Below, piece after piece: positions 20,805 through 31,145 of a stretch of 64,000 bases of DNA. The DNA lies in contig CM051456.1 in NCBI GenBank assembly GCA_028274465.1, positions 46,250,870 to 46,314,869 on the forward strand. The letters run 5' to 3'. The stretch is from Plantago ovata (taxonomy: Eukaryota > Streptophyta > Magnoliopsida > Lamiales > Plantaginaceae). A program made the translations under genes and the position numbers. The notes below the pieces were generated by a model. It was not told the origin of the DNA, searched no databases, and saw only the letters and a list, made by a program, of their open reading frames with translations. Each line of letters opens with the position of its first letter. Position 1 is the stretch's first letter.

Positions 20805-22337
20805 TGATGAACGTATTTTTGACACGTTCATTTAATCTTTTTTGCCTTCTTTTGCTATCTTTGAGTGTAGTTTTGTTGAATAGTGTCACGTTTTGTTTGT
20901 TTTGCATTTCACAGGTGCTTAGGTACAAAATGGTGGAATTGAGCTTAAACACATCATTTTGGATGCATTTTGATCACGTTTGAGCACCTTGACTTCCATG
21001 GACGTGCCCGTGAGTGCCCGAGCCCCTAATAAAGTGACTGGAGATCGTGTTTCCAATAATTTCACCTGGGAAATAACTTAGCCTAACCTAGGAAGCAAGT
21101 GTAGAAGTTCGGATGAAGGTCTTTTGAGCCGTTCAAGTGTGCAAGATTGGAGCAGTCTAACCATTGTGGCCATAACGTCTTCATATGGTGTAGTCTATCC
21201 ATTTTGGCCATAACTTCTTCCAACGGTAGGTCACCCGCACCAATCCGACATCAGATGAGCCCTACAGATCCATTTCATGTGGGGAGATTCACCTGGTTCG
21301 GTAGGCGAATCGCCCCAGAGAGACTTCATATTCACAGGTTTCTATTTTGTGGACTATTTGTGGAGGCGAATCGCCCCAGAGGCTGGGTGAAGCGCTCGAG
21401 ATTGGCTCGCAGACAAGATTTTGGGTTTAAAACTCAATTTTCAGTTACCCCTTTTCATTCTTTAGGTTTTACTTTGTGTTTTGGGAGCTTTCTCAAGCCC
21501 CAATTCTCAGATCTAGACATAGGAAGCTTGTAATACATTGGAGATTGAAGATTACGCACTTTGATTACATTACCCATTCATCTACGAAGAGGTTTTTAGC
21601 GATTCCACTCAAGAGTGACAACTTGTGGTAATATTGTATCAAAACCCTTTCTTGTATTTGAATTGATGTATTCTATTGATTATTCATACGAATTGATGTT
21701 TATCCTTATGTGTATGAATAGCTAATCTTATTGTGTTGTTGGTACAATGTGAAGTCGATCATATATGAATTACATTATGCTTGTATGAGGATGTGATTCG
21801 ATCTTGCTGCATTTTATCTTACGTTTATCATAGTTGCCAATAAGATATCTTCAAATATGAGTATGTGATCAACTCTTGGCCGATTAAGGCTATGATATAT
21901 GATTTGAGTATGCAACATGCTAGATAAATAGTGGAGTGAAACCACATCTAAATTATCGATATGAACCTTTCAAGAAGTGTGTCTTAAATTTGTCTAGACG
22001 GTTTACATTGTAGAACTTGTTGAAGGCTTTAGGCACTGAACTTACAAGCTTATGTGTGATTCATTAAATGATTGATCCATGTTGCTTCCACCAATCCGTC
22101 TCCTAATTGTTTGCAAATCCTTGTTCTAGTCTGTGCACTGGTTAAGTCTTAAAGTTTACAAACTTTGCTTTCCGAAACTCTTTCAAAGTGATCTTGTTGA
22201 CTGAAATGTTTACAAAATCACCAACAGAGACACACTAGGTCCCGAGAGAACGAGACTCGGGGACAACTTAACATTGCACTAGTCTTTGTTTAATGTTGAG
22301 TGTTCTTTGGCTTTTATAAAACAAATTTAATTTTGAT
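20805..22337 (+). repeat. G1 LTR copy 5
   Basis: About 1.53 kb, the last plus-strand LTR of the array, ending at the usual ATTTAATTTTGAT joint. No internal sequence follows. Confidence 0.85.
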
Positions 22338-22549
22338 TCTAACAACATCCAACAACTAGACTAAGGATAAAATGCATGCAAAAATGTTGTGTTTAAGCTC
22401 AATTCCACCATTTTGTACCTAAGCACCTGAGAAATGCAAAACAAACAAAACTTGACACTATTTTACAAAACTACCAACAAAACTACACTCAAAGATAGCA
22501 AAAGTAGGCAAAAAAAGATTAAATGAACGTGTCAAAAATGCGTTCATCA
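22338..22549 (-). repeat. Inverted partial G1 LTR closing the array
   Basis: On the minus strand it starts TGATGAACGCATTTTTGAC and follows the G1 LTR for about 170 bases (through GGTGGAATTGAGC), then 40 bases I cannot place. It supplies the ...CATCA outer end that abuts the GTAAC target duplication. Confidence 0.85.
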
Positions 22550-23011
22550 GTAACCTTGTTCTCCACCAAACTTGGGACAGTTTATCAGCAAAACTATGCT
22601 TGATTAGTTCCCCCTGACAAACACGCCTGAAATGTAGTTTTTATCAGTTAGAGAGGTTTGGGATGAGATGACTTGAAAATAACTTTTCAATTATAACAAG
22701 TAATCTAAAGAAACTCAACTTGTAATACTTCACAGTAAGCAAGTTTATTGGTTCTGGTGTCAAGACTTGTTCTTATTTAGAGGAAAGAACACTTAACTTG
22801 TAATGCCCCGCATCCCACATCGCTTGAGAGTGATTGGAATAAAGGGTATATATGTTAGACCACCACTCTCACATGGTATGAGGCCTTTTGGGTGATTCCA
22901 AAAGCAAATCCGTACGGGCTCAGGCCCAAAGCGGACAATATCATACTGTTGAACGTGTGTGGGTCCGTCCAGGAGTAACCACGCTGGCCGGATTGGTCGG
23001 GTCGTTACAAA

Positions 23012-23023
23012 TGGTATCAGAGC
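23012..23023 (+). promoter_or_regulatory. TRIM primer-binding site (initiator tRNA-Met)
   Basis: TGGTATCAGAGC, complementary to the 3' end of plant initiator Met tRNA, two bases after the first LTR. Confidence 0.92.
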
Positions 23024-23102
23024 CTAGACCAACACAAAGCCCGCACCGGGTGGACTGTTGGTAAAGGTTATTGTCAATTTGTCACTCCCACCACTTAAGA
23101 CA

Positions 23103-23137
23103 CTCGACGAGGACGTCGAGGCTTTAAGGGGGTAGTT
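23103..23137 (+). promoter_or_regulatory. TRIM hairpin and polypurine tract
   Basis: A 7-bp-stem hairpin CTCGACG-AGGA-CGTCGAG (23103-23120), then CTTTAAGGGGGTAGTT directly before the second LTR. Confidence 0.88.
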
Positions 23138-24130
23138 TGTAATGCCCCGCATCCCACATCGCTTGAGAGTAATTGGAATAAAAGGTATATATGTTAGACC
23201 ACCACTCTCACATGGTATGAGGCCTTTTGGGTGATTCCGAAAGCAAATCCGTGCGGGCTTAGGCTAAAACGGACAATATCACACTGTTGAACGTGTGTGG
23301 GTCCGTCCAGGAGTAACCACGCCTGCCGGATTGGTCGGGTCGTTACATAACTAATTTCTTAGCTTTTAGTATTCTATTTCTTCACAAGTAGCTTTTGTTT
23401 CACGCTTAAGTCTTGGAACAGATCAATTGAGAGTAGAGAAGGATTTGAGTGTTTTAAAGCACAAGTGAGAGTTTGATCACGTTGTTGAAACACCCTTCTA
23501 CTCAGCCTAAGGACCTCTATTTATAGTGTCTAAAGGTAGCCGTTTGAATTTCAAATTCTAAGGCTTGTACCTTAAGATGTCACTATCGCTAGCCAGAACA
23601 GTACTATCAGCAGCGTGCTTCTTTTGTCTTCATGTCTTCATGTATTCAGCGTGCTGTAGCATTTAATGCTCTTTGAAAATTCAAATCTGAACGTTGGAGC
23701 CAAAATGCAAAGTACTTCAGCAAGTAGGTCATAAATGTTATCAGCAAGTGGTCAGTCTCGGTTTCGACAAACACAACCTACTCTGTCATATAGATTTTCA
23801 CTTATGCATACTGATTTGCTGACTTTCTCACTTTCTGAGATAACATGTGCCTTTGTAGATACCTTCCCAGAATTCTTCTAAGTCTTCAGTCATCGAATCT
23901 TCAACTTTCTGAGCGGTTCTAGTTCTTCAATAGATTGTTTGTGAAAACAATGTACATCATCAGCAAACATAAGAACCTAACTAGTACCTACACTAAGTCA
24001 TCAGCAAACGTTCCACTTTTACAATGTTCTTTAAAATTCTAAATTCTTATGGACCTTAAGAGTACTAGTTACTGGACTTTACTTAATTTAGTATGGTTAA
24101 TTGTTCATCAAAAGTACAAGTTTCCTAATA

Positions 24131-24147
24131 AATTTCCCCCTTTTTGA
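24131..24147 (-). promoter_or_regulatory. Sirevirus polypurine tract
   Basis: Minus strand AAAAAGGGGGAAATT directly before the 3' LTR. From here to 24462 there is only AT-rich non-coding element DNA. Confidence 0.85.
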
Positions 24148-24462
24148 TGTTAGCAATCCATGGCTAAATTAATTACAACTCTTTATAAGTTTCTGATGTT
24201 GAATAAATCAGTTAAAAAATGCAATAATACTTGAAGTAATCAAACAATAAGCGTAAGTAAATTGCATAATCAAAAAAGCGAATAAGAGTGAGTAAAAGTA
24301 ATTGATTGCTTAAAGTTATCTTTCAATGTAAGTTTACAAGAAAGCATGAGATAACTCATCAAGCAACGTTGAAAACAAATGAGAACTCTAAGCTAATCTT
24401 AGAAGCAATCGGTGTAAACATCTTTAACACTTTGATCAGCAACCTTGGGAAATTCTTCACAG

Positions 24463-26753
24463 TCAGCTGTAAACGTCTTTCACACTTTCATCAACAACCT
24501 TGGGAAATTCTTCATAGTCAGCTTCATAATCTTCAAGAATCTTTCTGACTTGTAGTTGCTTTTCCCTGCTAAGTTTACAACGCTGAAAGCAATTTGCATG
24601 GGGATCATGACGTTGCATAACTTCAGTCCAAATATAAATTCCCCAGCAGCAAAAGTAATGTAGATGTAGATCACTCAAATTTTGCTTCTTGTAAAATTTT
24701 CTCAGATAGCGCAAATCCTCATTAGCATCCTCTTGTTTTAAGTAGAAAAACTCATATGGAGTCACATTGAGTTTTGGTTTTGCCTTACCCAAAAACTCAT
24801 CATACACAAAGGCGACATCCAGTGGCTAAAAGTAAGGAGGCTCATCTTTTCTATCTTTGCTTAGAGCCATAATCCTTGTTTTTTCTTCCACATCTAGCCA
24901 GAGTTTTTTGTCATCATAGCTTGTTAGAGGAGAGGGTTCTCTTTCTTTACTTGAAACCTTGATTACATTCCATTTGTCCATTTGCTGAATGATAGGCTTG
25001 AGGAAGTTATTATTGGCAAGTAGGTCTTCAAGTTTTAGAATGAAAAAGCCCAATTTTTTTCTTAACACGTTCTGAGTGGTGTCTTTGTTGATTGTTTTGG
25101 TGTATTGTACACCTAAGCCAACAGCTTCACGGGCTCCTCTCCTCTTTTCTTCTTGTTCCTTAGCCCTTCTTTCCCTTCTTCTTTGTTTTGAATTACTTTC
25201 AGAGTTCCTTACTGAAGAACTTGAGGAAAGTAACTTGGTAGTGTTAGATTGAGTCTTGGTAGAAAGAGGCTTAGCTTTTATAGCTTGAGCTATTGTTTGG
25301 TCAGCAACAACAGTTTTTCTCCTTTTTGGATTTGATGAACTTCTCTCAGAATCTGTTTCAGCTCTTCGTTTAGAACTTTGCGTTGTTTCAGCAAGAGGTT
25401 CTTTTGTGGGCGGTCCTGGTAATTTCATCAGCAAGGGGGAGGGAGCAGTAGGAGGAAAATCCTTTGAGCTCTTCTTTTGGAAGTGAGGTGTATCTTCCCC
25501 CTTAGACATGGATTGCAAAACATCAAATATTTGAGTTGAGAAAAACTCATTGCAATTTTCAGCAAGCTTATGCAAACTGTTGTAGTGTTCAATCATGTCT
25601 TGCTGAAGTTGATTTGTTTTGGACAACTCCGCCTTTATCATCTTCAGATTTTCTTCAGCCCTTTCGGTGTCAGCAACCTTCTGTTCCATGATGGATTGGG
25701 CCTTTTTCATAGCATTCTTCCCAATTTTAAGAGCTTGACTTGCTTCTTTCTCATAGCTCCTGTGTTGTAGACTTTACATCAGCTTGAGATAGAGTGAGAC
25801 TTGTTGTACGTCTCAGCAAAACAGTTAACTCCTCATCTTCAGCTTTGCATTCTTTGTGCACTTGCAAGAGATCTTGCATATCTTGGTGTCCATGCATCCA
25901 CACTGGGAAATGGTGCTAGAGATGGAGTTAAAGTGGGCTTTTAGTTCAGGGACGAACTGATCTTCAACTCCTTTGAGTTTGCTTCTTTCATAGTCGTTTC
26001 CAGAGGAAGTACAAGAGTTTGAATGTTGGGTTTCACCTGTTTTATCATTCTTAACAACCATCTCTTCTTCCTCATCAGAAAAGCCAGATAAGCTCTCAAC
26101 ATCTTCTTTGTCGAAGTCAGCAACCTTTTCACCAAGGTTTTCAGTCACTATGTTTTCTGGTTGAGTGGTTGCTGGAGGAAACTTTTGAGACTCAACAACT
26201 GGAGTTTCACAAGTAGTAGGGGGTGGAAGGGAGGGTTCTTCCGTGCTTTTCACTCTAGAAGACTGAGCAACAGACAAGTGTTGTATTCCAGATACATTTA
26301 TTACACTGTCTGATAGTCTTCATCTTGTTCTTCTTCTTCATCAAGATTTGGATCAGTGACCTTGGCGTCAAGTAAAGCTTTTTCAGCTAACTCGGCATCA
26401 GAAAGCTTTGCCTTGCCCTTGTCAATTTCAGCAAACTTTCTGGCTTGTTCTTCACTCATCTCAGCAACTTGGTCAGTTGCTGAATGTTCAGCAGCAGGAG
26501 AAGCAGTAGATTCTTCTTGGTTGCTGGGAGGTGGTTGTTCAACAACTTGCTCTAGTTTAGTTGCTTGATCAACAACTTGATTTACTCCACCAGCACCAGG
26601 ACTTGGACCTTGGGATTCATCATCATAATACTTTTTGTCCTTTGAGTCCTTAGAATTTTTTCCCTTATCATCATCACTAGAATCTTCAATGACATTCTCA
26701 TCTTCTATTTCTTCTTCATCATCATTAGTAAGAATAACTAATGGAAGATGCAT
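24463..26753 (-). mobile_element. Sirevirus env-like region, distal part
   Basis: Several open stretches on the minus strand (26753-26301, 26277-25825, 25710-24826, 24807-24463). They are rich in Glu, Asp, Lys and Ser. A coiled-coil-like segment (heptad Leu/Ile, 25710-25500) precedes a Lys/Arg-rich tract with RRRERRAKEQEEKRR near 25160. Sireviruses are known for an extra env-like region after pol; the assignment here is by position and composition. No signal peptide or clear membrane span is visible. Broken, with several interruptions besides element B. Confidence 0.6.
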
Positions 26754-26811
26754 GTGCTTAGCTTGACTTGTGACCTCTTCCTCCTCATTGATTTTGTGGG
26801 GATTTGCTGAG

Positions 26812-27979
26812 TGATGAACGAGATTGTCAAACTCAATTAATCAAATAAATTTGGTTTTAGCCAAAGGCAACTCACAACTACAACGAAAACCTAGGCACGT
26901 AGTGTAGAAGTAAAATAAACTCGAGTGTCGATCTCTAAGGACTATAACTAGCTTGATCTAATTTAACTTAAACTATAAATCAGGAATCAAGTAAAGCACA
27001 AATTATTCTTATCAATATAATGGAAGTTAGTGATAGAATGATCAATCAAAGCAACGGGTAATAATCATGCATGAAGTACTTGAAGTTTGTATAGAAATCT
27101 ATGATCATGAATTGTCCTATGTGTTCCTTTCAATTCAACACTAAGAAGATAGATGGCTTAGATAGATCAAAGAAATAAAATAATAAATCAAGTCTTAAAC
27201 GCGCGAAGCCACTCATGCATAATCAAGAACCCTAGCTAAGAAATCAAATACTATCACCAACGATAGATTTAGCTACTCATAGATAAATTGCAATCAACAA
27301 GAATCAATGCAAGATTGAATGAAAACATGTTGAATGAAATAAATAAAAGCAGAAAAATCGTGAGATACAAGTTACCAACGAAGGTTGTCAATCTCCGATG
27401 AATTGCTAACTCACAAGCAAGAATCGAGAATCAAAGATGTCCAATTTCTATGCTTAAGCTTCCAAATCATTAAGAAAAAGAGTCTTTATGCTAATAATTC
27501 CATAACAGGCTCTGGAGAATTTGTCTCTCAAAATAAGGTGAAAAGGTGTGTAAAACGAACTAAATTGGCGAAACTATATATAGAGTGCGGAAACTGGGGG
27601 GGCAAATCGCCTGGGGTCCCAGGCGAACAGCCTGGGAATTCCAGGTCGGTGGAGACGCGTTTTCTTCAATCTTTTCTTTTTTGGACTCGAATTTTGCCTT
27701 CTAGTGACCTTTAAGCCTTGAAACTCGTCCCCTAGGCCTCCAAACTCGTCCAGAAACTTCTAGATACACCATGGATGACCTCGAAGCACCTAAACTTCGT
27801 CCTCTTCAACAATATTGCCCATAAAAATACGTTTTTCACCTAAAACCTGAAAAATGCAAATAAAAGGGAAACGTGACATTATTCTTATAAAATGCACTAA
27901 AATATAAGCTAAATTAACCTAGAGGATACCTAAATTGGTGAAAAAGACTCGAATGAAAGTGTAAAATACACGTTCATCA
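26812..27979 (-). repeat. Element B 3' LTR
   Basis: 1,168 bases, TGATGAAC...TTCATCA on the plus strand. Carries a TATATATA at 27575-27582 and GGCGA-type palindromes beside it. Confidence 0.9.
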
Positions 27980-27997
27980 AACTCCCCAAACCGAACC
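27980..27997 (-). promoter_or_regulatory. Element B polypurine tract
   Basis: Minus strand GGTTCGGTTTGGGGAGTT directly before the 3' LTR; identical in elements A and C. Confidence 0.88.
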
Positions 27998-28564
27998 TTT
28001 GCTTGTCCTCAAGCAACTAAGCTAGACTCTAATGCAAAAAACCAATGCAACACACAAAATGGAGTCTCATGCCAAACGAAATGAACTAATCTATTGAGTC
28101 TATCAAAAACGTATGAACAAGGACCATACAAATCATAACATGGATATTGGTTGAGGAATGCCTCGATTGACTCATACACATTCACATATGCACTATGTTA
28201 AACAAGATAGACTCTCGTAACATTCTCTACCTGGACCTAGTCAGTGACGACGTAATGAAACATGTTAAAATACGAATGGTTGTTCCGTGCCTATGAAACT
28301 GAGGACTTACTGCTGTTCACCAAGTTAAGACTTTCCCTCAAAGAGGTCGAACCAATACTGGCTCTCATCAAACGAAGGAGGGTTCCCTAAAAGTTCACAC
28401 TCCCCTATTCTACCCATCTCTCAAGCAAAGTCATAAACTATCACCACTACCTGAATGGCAGGACGAGGGTGGTCTAGAACAGATGGCACTCAAACAAACA
28501 AAACACACACTTTACAACTCGATTATGAACATTACAAAAATTGAAAAATGAGACAAACATTTTG

Positions 28565-28735
28565 CTAAACTGCTTTTTGGCTTTCTTCGGACCCTTCTTT
28601 GCTTTTTTGGGGTCTTTTCGTTTTTCTTTTTTTTCTTTTCCAGATTTTTTCTTTTTTCTGGAATTTTTCTTTTTTTTTTTTGATTTTCTCTTTCTTTTTT
28701 CCTCTTTTTTTTTTGTATATAGCCAACAGTAGCAC
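28565..28735 (-). other. Conserved purine-rich tract of element B
   Basis: Almost pure A/G on the minus strand, containing GACCCCAAAAAAGCAAAG and GGGTCC. Its counterpart sits at the same place in elements A and C. The Lys-rich open stretches seen here are by-products of the composition. Confidence 0.7.
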
Positions 28736-28776
28736 AACAAAAAAGAAATTACAATGACTCACAAACGATCTCATCA

Positions 28777-28798
28777 AACCTATTCGAAAGAATAGGTT
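28777..28798 (-). other. Hairpin 2 of element B
   Basis: AACCTATTC-TTTC-GAATAGGTT on the minus strand: perfect 9-bp stem, 4-base loop. Confidence 0.85.
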
Positions 28799-28886
28799 GG
28801 AGGACAAACTTTACGAAAAAGGAAAACAAACTCACAACACTCAAAATCGAAAAATAAGTCATAATGACAGCATAACCCCCTCCCCA

Positions 28887-28908
28887 AACCTATTCGTTAG
28901 AATAGGTT
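28887..28908 (-). other. Hairpin 1 of element B, followed by a PPT-like run
   Basis: Same 9-bp stem with loop TAAC, followed on the minus strand by TGGGGAGGGGGTTA, like the terminal polypurine tract. Lies 110 bases from hairpin 2. Confidence 0.85.
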
Positions 28909-29992
28909 TCAAACAAAGGATCACACAATCTCAAACTACCTCCTTCCTAGGCATTTAGCAATCTCAAAGCAAGGTGAAGACTTGTTGCCTCTTAGGTACA
29001 TAATTACACGGGAGAACAACCACAAGAATCTAACACGCATCATCTTATTATAAAGGTCTTCGTGAACCGCAGTAGAGAAAACACCACTAAGTGATGTCGA
29101 GACTACCAAGCTTAACTAAGTGCATATATAAATGTGACAAGCCAAGCGAGAAAAACCTCAAACAAATTCATAGAGATGAAACGCTTGGTCAAAGGTCATA
29201 ACTAGTTAATCTACCCAATAAAAAAGTTCAAAAAATTTGGCAATAAACTCCACACAAAACATGCAAAACTATACTAGGATGAATGTAGTGTATGCAACTA
29301 AATACTAAGAAAGCGGTAAACGTTCAAATGCAAATGCAAACAAAAGGTTTCACGAGTTTATCATAAGCAAAACAAGTATAGAGATAGCCAGCAATAACCT
29401 CCGCCCCCCCAAACCTGAACGTTGTCGCTTGTCCCGAACGTCAAAAGTGGATTTAAGGTGAGAGCTAACTTGTACATGTAACCTATAGGACTCAAGGAAA
29501 CTCATGAGAAACCAAAACGGGCGATAAAAGAAGTAAAACGATCAATAATTTAGCATAATAGGAGAAAATTGGGTTTCCGAACGAAAATCCGGAACTCCGG
29601 GTTTCTGGACACCTGGGGCGAACCGCCCCAGGTGGGGGGCGATTCGCCTGGGGTGTCCAGAACGTCCCAGGTTGTCTGGACTTGTAAGGCGAATCGCCCC
29701 ACGTGGGGGGCGGTTCACCCGGCAACTCTAGGCTCCTGGAGACGCCTTTTTCCTCCCATAACGCAAAATTATCATCTTAAAACCTATTTTATCACCAAAA
29801 ACATACGAAAACATAAAATAAAACACAATGACATGCTCAAAATAAATATGCATGCAATGCAAGAAAGCGATAAAACTAAACTACATGCAACCATTACGAC
29901 TAATGTTATCCATTATCAAATGGAAACGAATCTTTTGCATCCGTTCCAGTACTCCTCGCATCTTGGGAACCATCCTTGGCTCCTCTCCATAT

Positions 29993-30817
29993 CTACTCAA
30001 GCAAGTCCATGATTCCCTGAAAACTAAAATTAACAAAACCAATAAAATCAAAATCTAAAAAATAACCAAGGGAATCAGATGGAAAATAAAAAGAGAAAAG
30101 AGGATCAAAACTCCTTTGGAACTCATAGGTGGGTGCATGGACCAGAACGTAGGAGTCAAGATCAAGAGTATCTGCAACAATTAACTCAGAGACACCAAAA
30201 TCTTCAGAGATTGGCTCCTCGACCTCAACACAACTCACGCCATCACTTTCTGACTCAAGTGAAGCAATGGATTCAGTCATCACCTCCTCCATGACTTCCT
30301 CTTGACCAACCACCTCGACATCCGCAAGTAAGGACGTGGAATCCAAGCTAAGCACTGAAGAGACTTCATCAATGGATTCTTCTCCACATTCCTCTTCATC
30401 GGCAATGTCGATTTCTGGTGGCTGACTGGTGAAGCGAGACGTCCATGCCCTTGACCCGGGAGGTGAGTCCCTATCCCAATGTTCCAGAAACTTGTTGGTT
30501 ACTTCACCCCAAGTGCGCAACAATTTTTTCGGTGGGATTCTGAGCCATCCTCGAGCGTACCCTTTCAAGGCTCCCATAAATCCTCTCATACAAAGTTGCT
30601 CATGTGATAAAATAACCCCCTCCACATTCTCACGAGGTATCCTCAACACACCTTCCTCGTATGTGTCTAAGAACCCTCTTGGATCATCACCCATCGAAAA
30701 CATGGAGAGAATGGAGTAGTACGAAGGATCAAAGTCATAATCCTTGCAATCTTCATCCAATGTTATGCAAGGCCCTCGAGGCATCCCATACCGGGGCAAA
30801 GGAACTCGTTGACTCAT
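29993..30817 (-). CDS. Gag-like protein of element B
   Basis: 275 codons from an ATG soon after the primer site. The first ~120 residues look like a Retrotrans_gag region (FLDTYEEGVLRIP, GALKGYARGWLRIP, LLRTWGEVTNKFLEHWD), parallel to the element C gag. The rest is acidic and carries no zinc knuckle or protease motif. It sits alone between primer site and the 3' non-coding region, so the particle proteins are probably incomplete. Fossil copy; frame open. Confidence 0.65.
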   Translation of the reverse strand: MSQRVPLPRYGMPRGPCITLDEDCKDYDFDPSYYSILSMFSMGDDPRGFLDTYEEGVLRIPRENVEGVILSHEQLCMRGFMGALKGYARGWLRIPPKKLLRTWGEVTNKFLEHWDRDSPPGSRAWTSRFTSQPPEIDIADEEECGEESIDEVSSVLSLDSTSLLADVEVVGQEEVMEEVMTESIASLESESDGVSCVEVEEPISEDFGVSELIVADTLDLDSYVLVHAPTYEFQRSFDPLFSFYFPSDSLGYFLDFDFIGFVNFSFQGIMDLLE

Positions 30818-31126
30818 CCTTTCATACGACTAGTTTCTGCACATGAGGAAACAAGAAAGCAAGGAGCAGAATCCACAAACGGAAACAAAAACTTGCAAAG
30901 AAAAGCACAAAGAGTGCAAACAAACACAATGTAACCAAGAACTTCGAGAGCACAAGCACGCAAGGTAACCAAGATCAGATTAGATGAATTTACTGAAAAA
31001 GATAGGGGGAAAGAAATAGGGTAAGAAAGTGAAATTTTTTGAGAGCAAACCCCCAGAGCTTGTTCTTCTGTAGGGAATTGAATGCTGAAAATATAAATAA
31101 GCTTAAGAGAAAAAAGGAGTATATTC

Positions 31127-31143
31127 CCCGACAACGGCGCCAA
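31127..31143 (-). promoter_or_regulatory. Element B primer-binding site (tRNA-Asp)
   Basis: Minus strand TTGGCGCCGTTGTCGGGGA just after the 5' LTR, matching the tRNA-Asp type typical of Athila. Confidence 0.88.
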
Positions 31144-31145
31144 TT

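Larger units (their letters stand above)
6385..22549. mobile_element. Tandem array of Athila-like LTRs (family G1) nested in the Sirevirus LTR
   Basis: It is flanked by GTAAC (6380-6384 and 22550-22554). LTR starts of the form TGATGAACGTATTTTTGAC occur at 6385, 13503, 15621, 18990 and 20805, all on the plus strand, each followed by ~1.5 kb of LTR. Most are then followed by ~0.5 kb of 3' internal sequence with a polypurine tract (GGTTTGGGGAGTT). No primer site and no coding domain is present; all units share one LTR-internal joint (TTTTGATGAGCGTTGTG). The right end is an inverted partial LTR. Two other elements are inserted in the first unit. The shape fits repeated unequal exchange between LTRs of one deleted element. 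Very broken. Confidence 0.85.
22799..23347 (+). mobile_element. TRIM: complete terminal-repeat retrotransposon in miniature
   Basis: 549 bases flanked by TAACT (22794-22798 and 23348-23352). LTRs 22799-23009 and 23138-23347 (211 and 210 bases, similar with few differences) begin TGTAATGCCCCGCATCC and end GGTCGGGTCGTTACA. Between them lie a tRNA-Met primer site, ~100 bases of non-coding DNA, a hairpin and a polypurine tract. No coding capacity, as usual for TRIMs; it must borrow enzymes. It looks structurally whole. Confidence 0.95.
22550..24130 (-). repeat. Sirevirus 3' LTR, inner part (contains the TRIM)
   Basis: Resumes at the second GTAAC and matches the 5' LTR segment 50360-51393 (CTTGTTCTCCACCAAACTTGG onward), including CTCTATTTATAGTG, a plausible TATA box on the minus strand. 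It ends next to the polypurine tract at 24131. Confidence 0.88.

Noticed and set aside
5906-24130. Two separate Sirevirus solo LTRs on the left
   Set aside because: The GTAAC duplication and continuous LTR sequence across it show a single LTR split by the array.
28474-28807. Lys-rich frames in the purine tract (also near 46925 and 55392)
   Set aside because: Compositional artefacts of an A/G-rich tract; reading frame is not maintained between elements.
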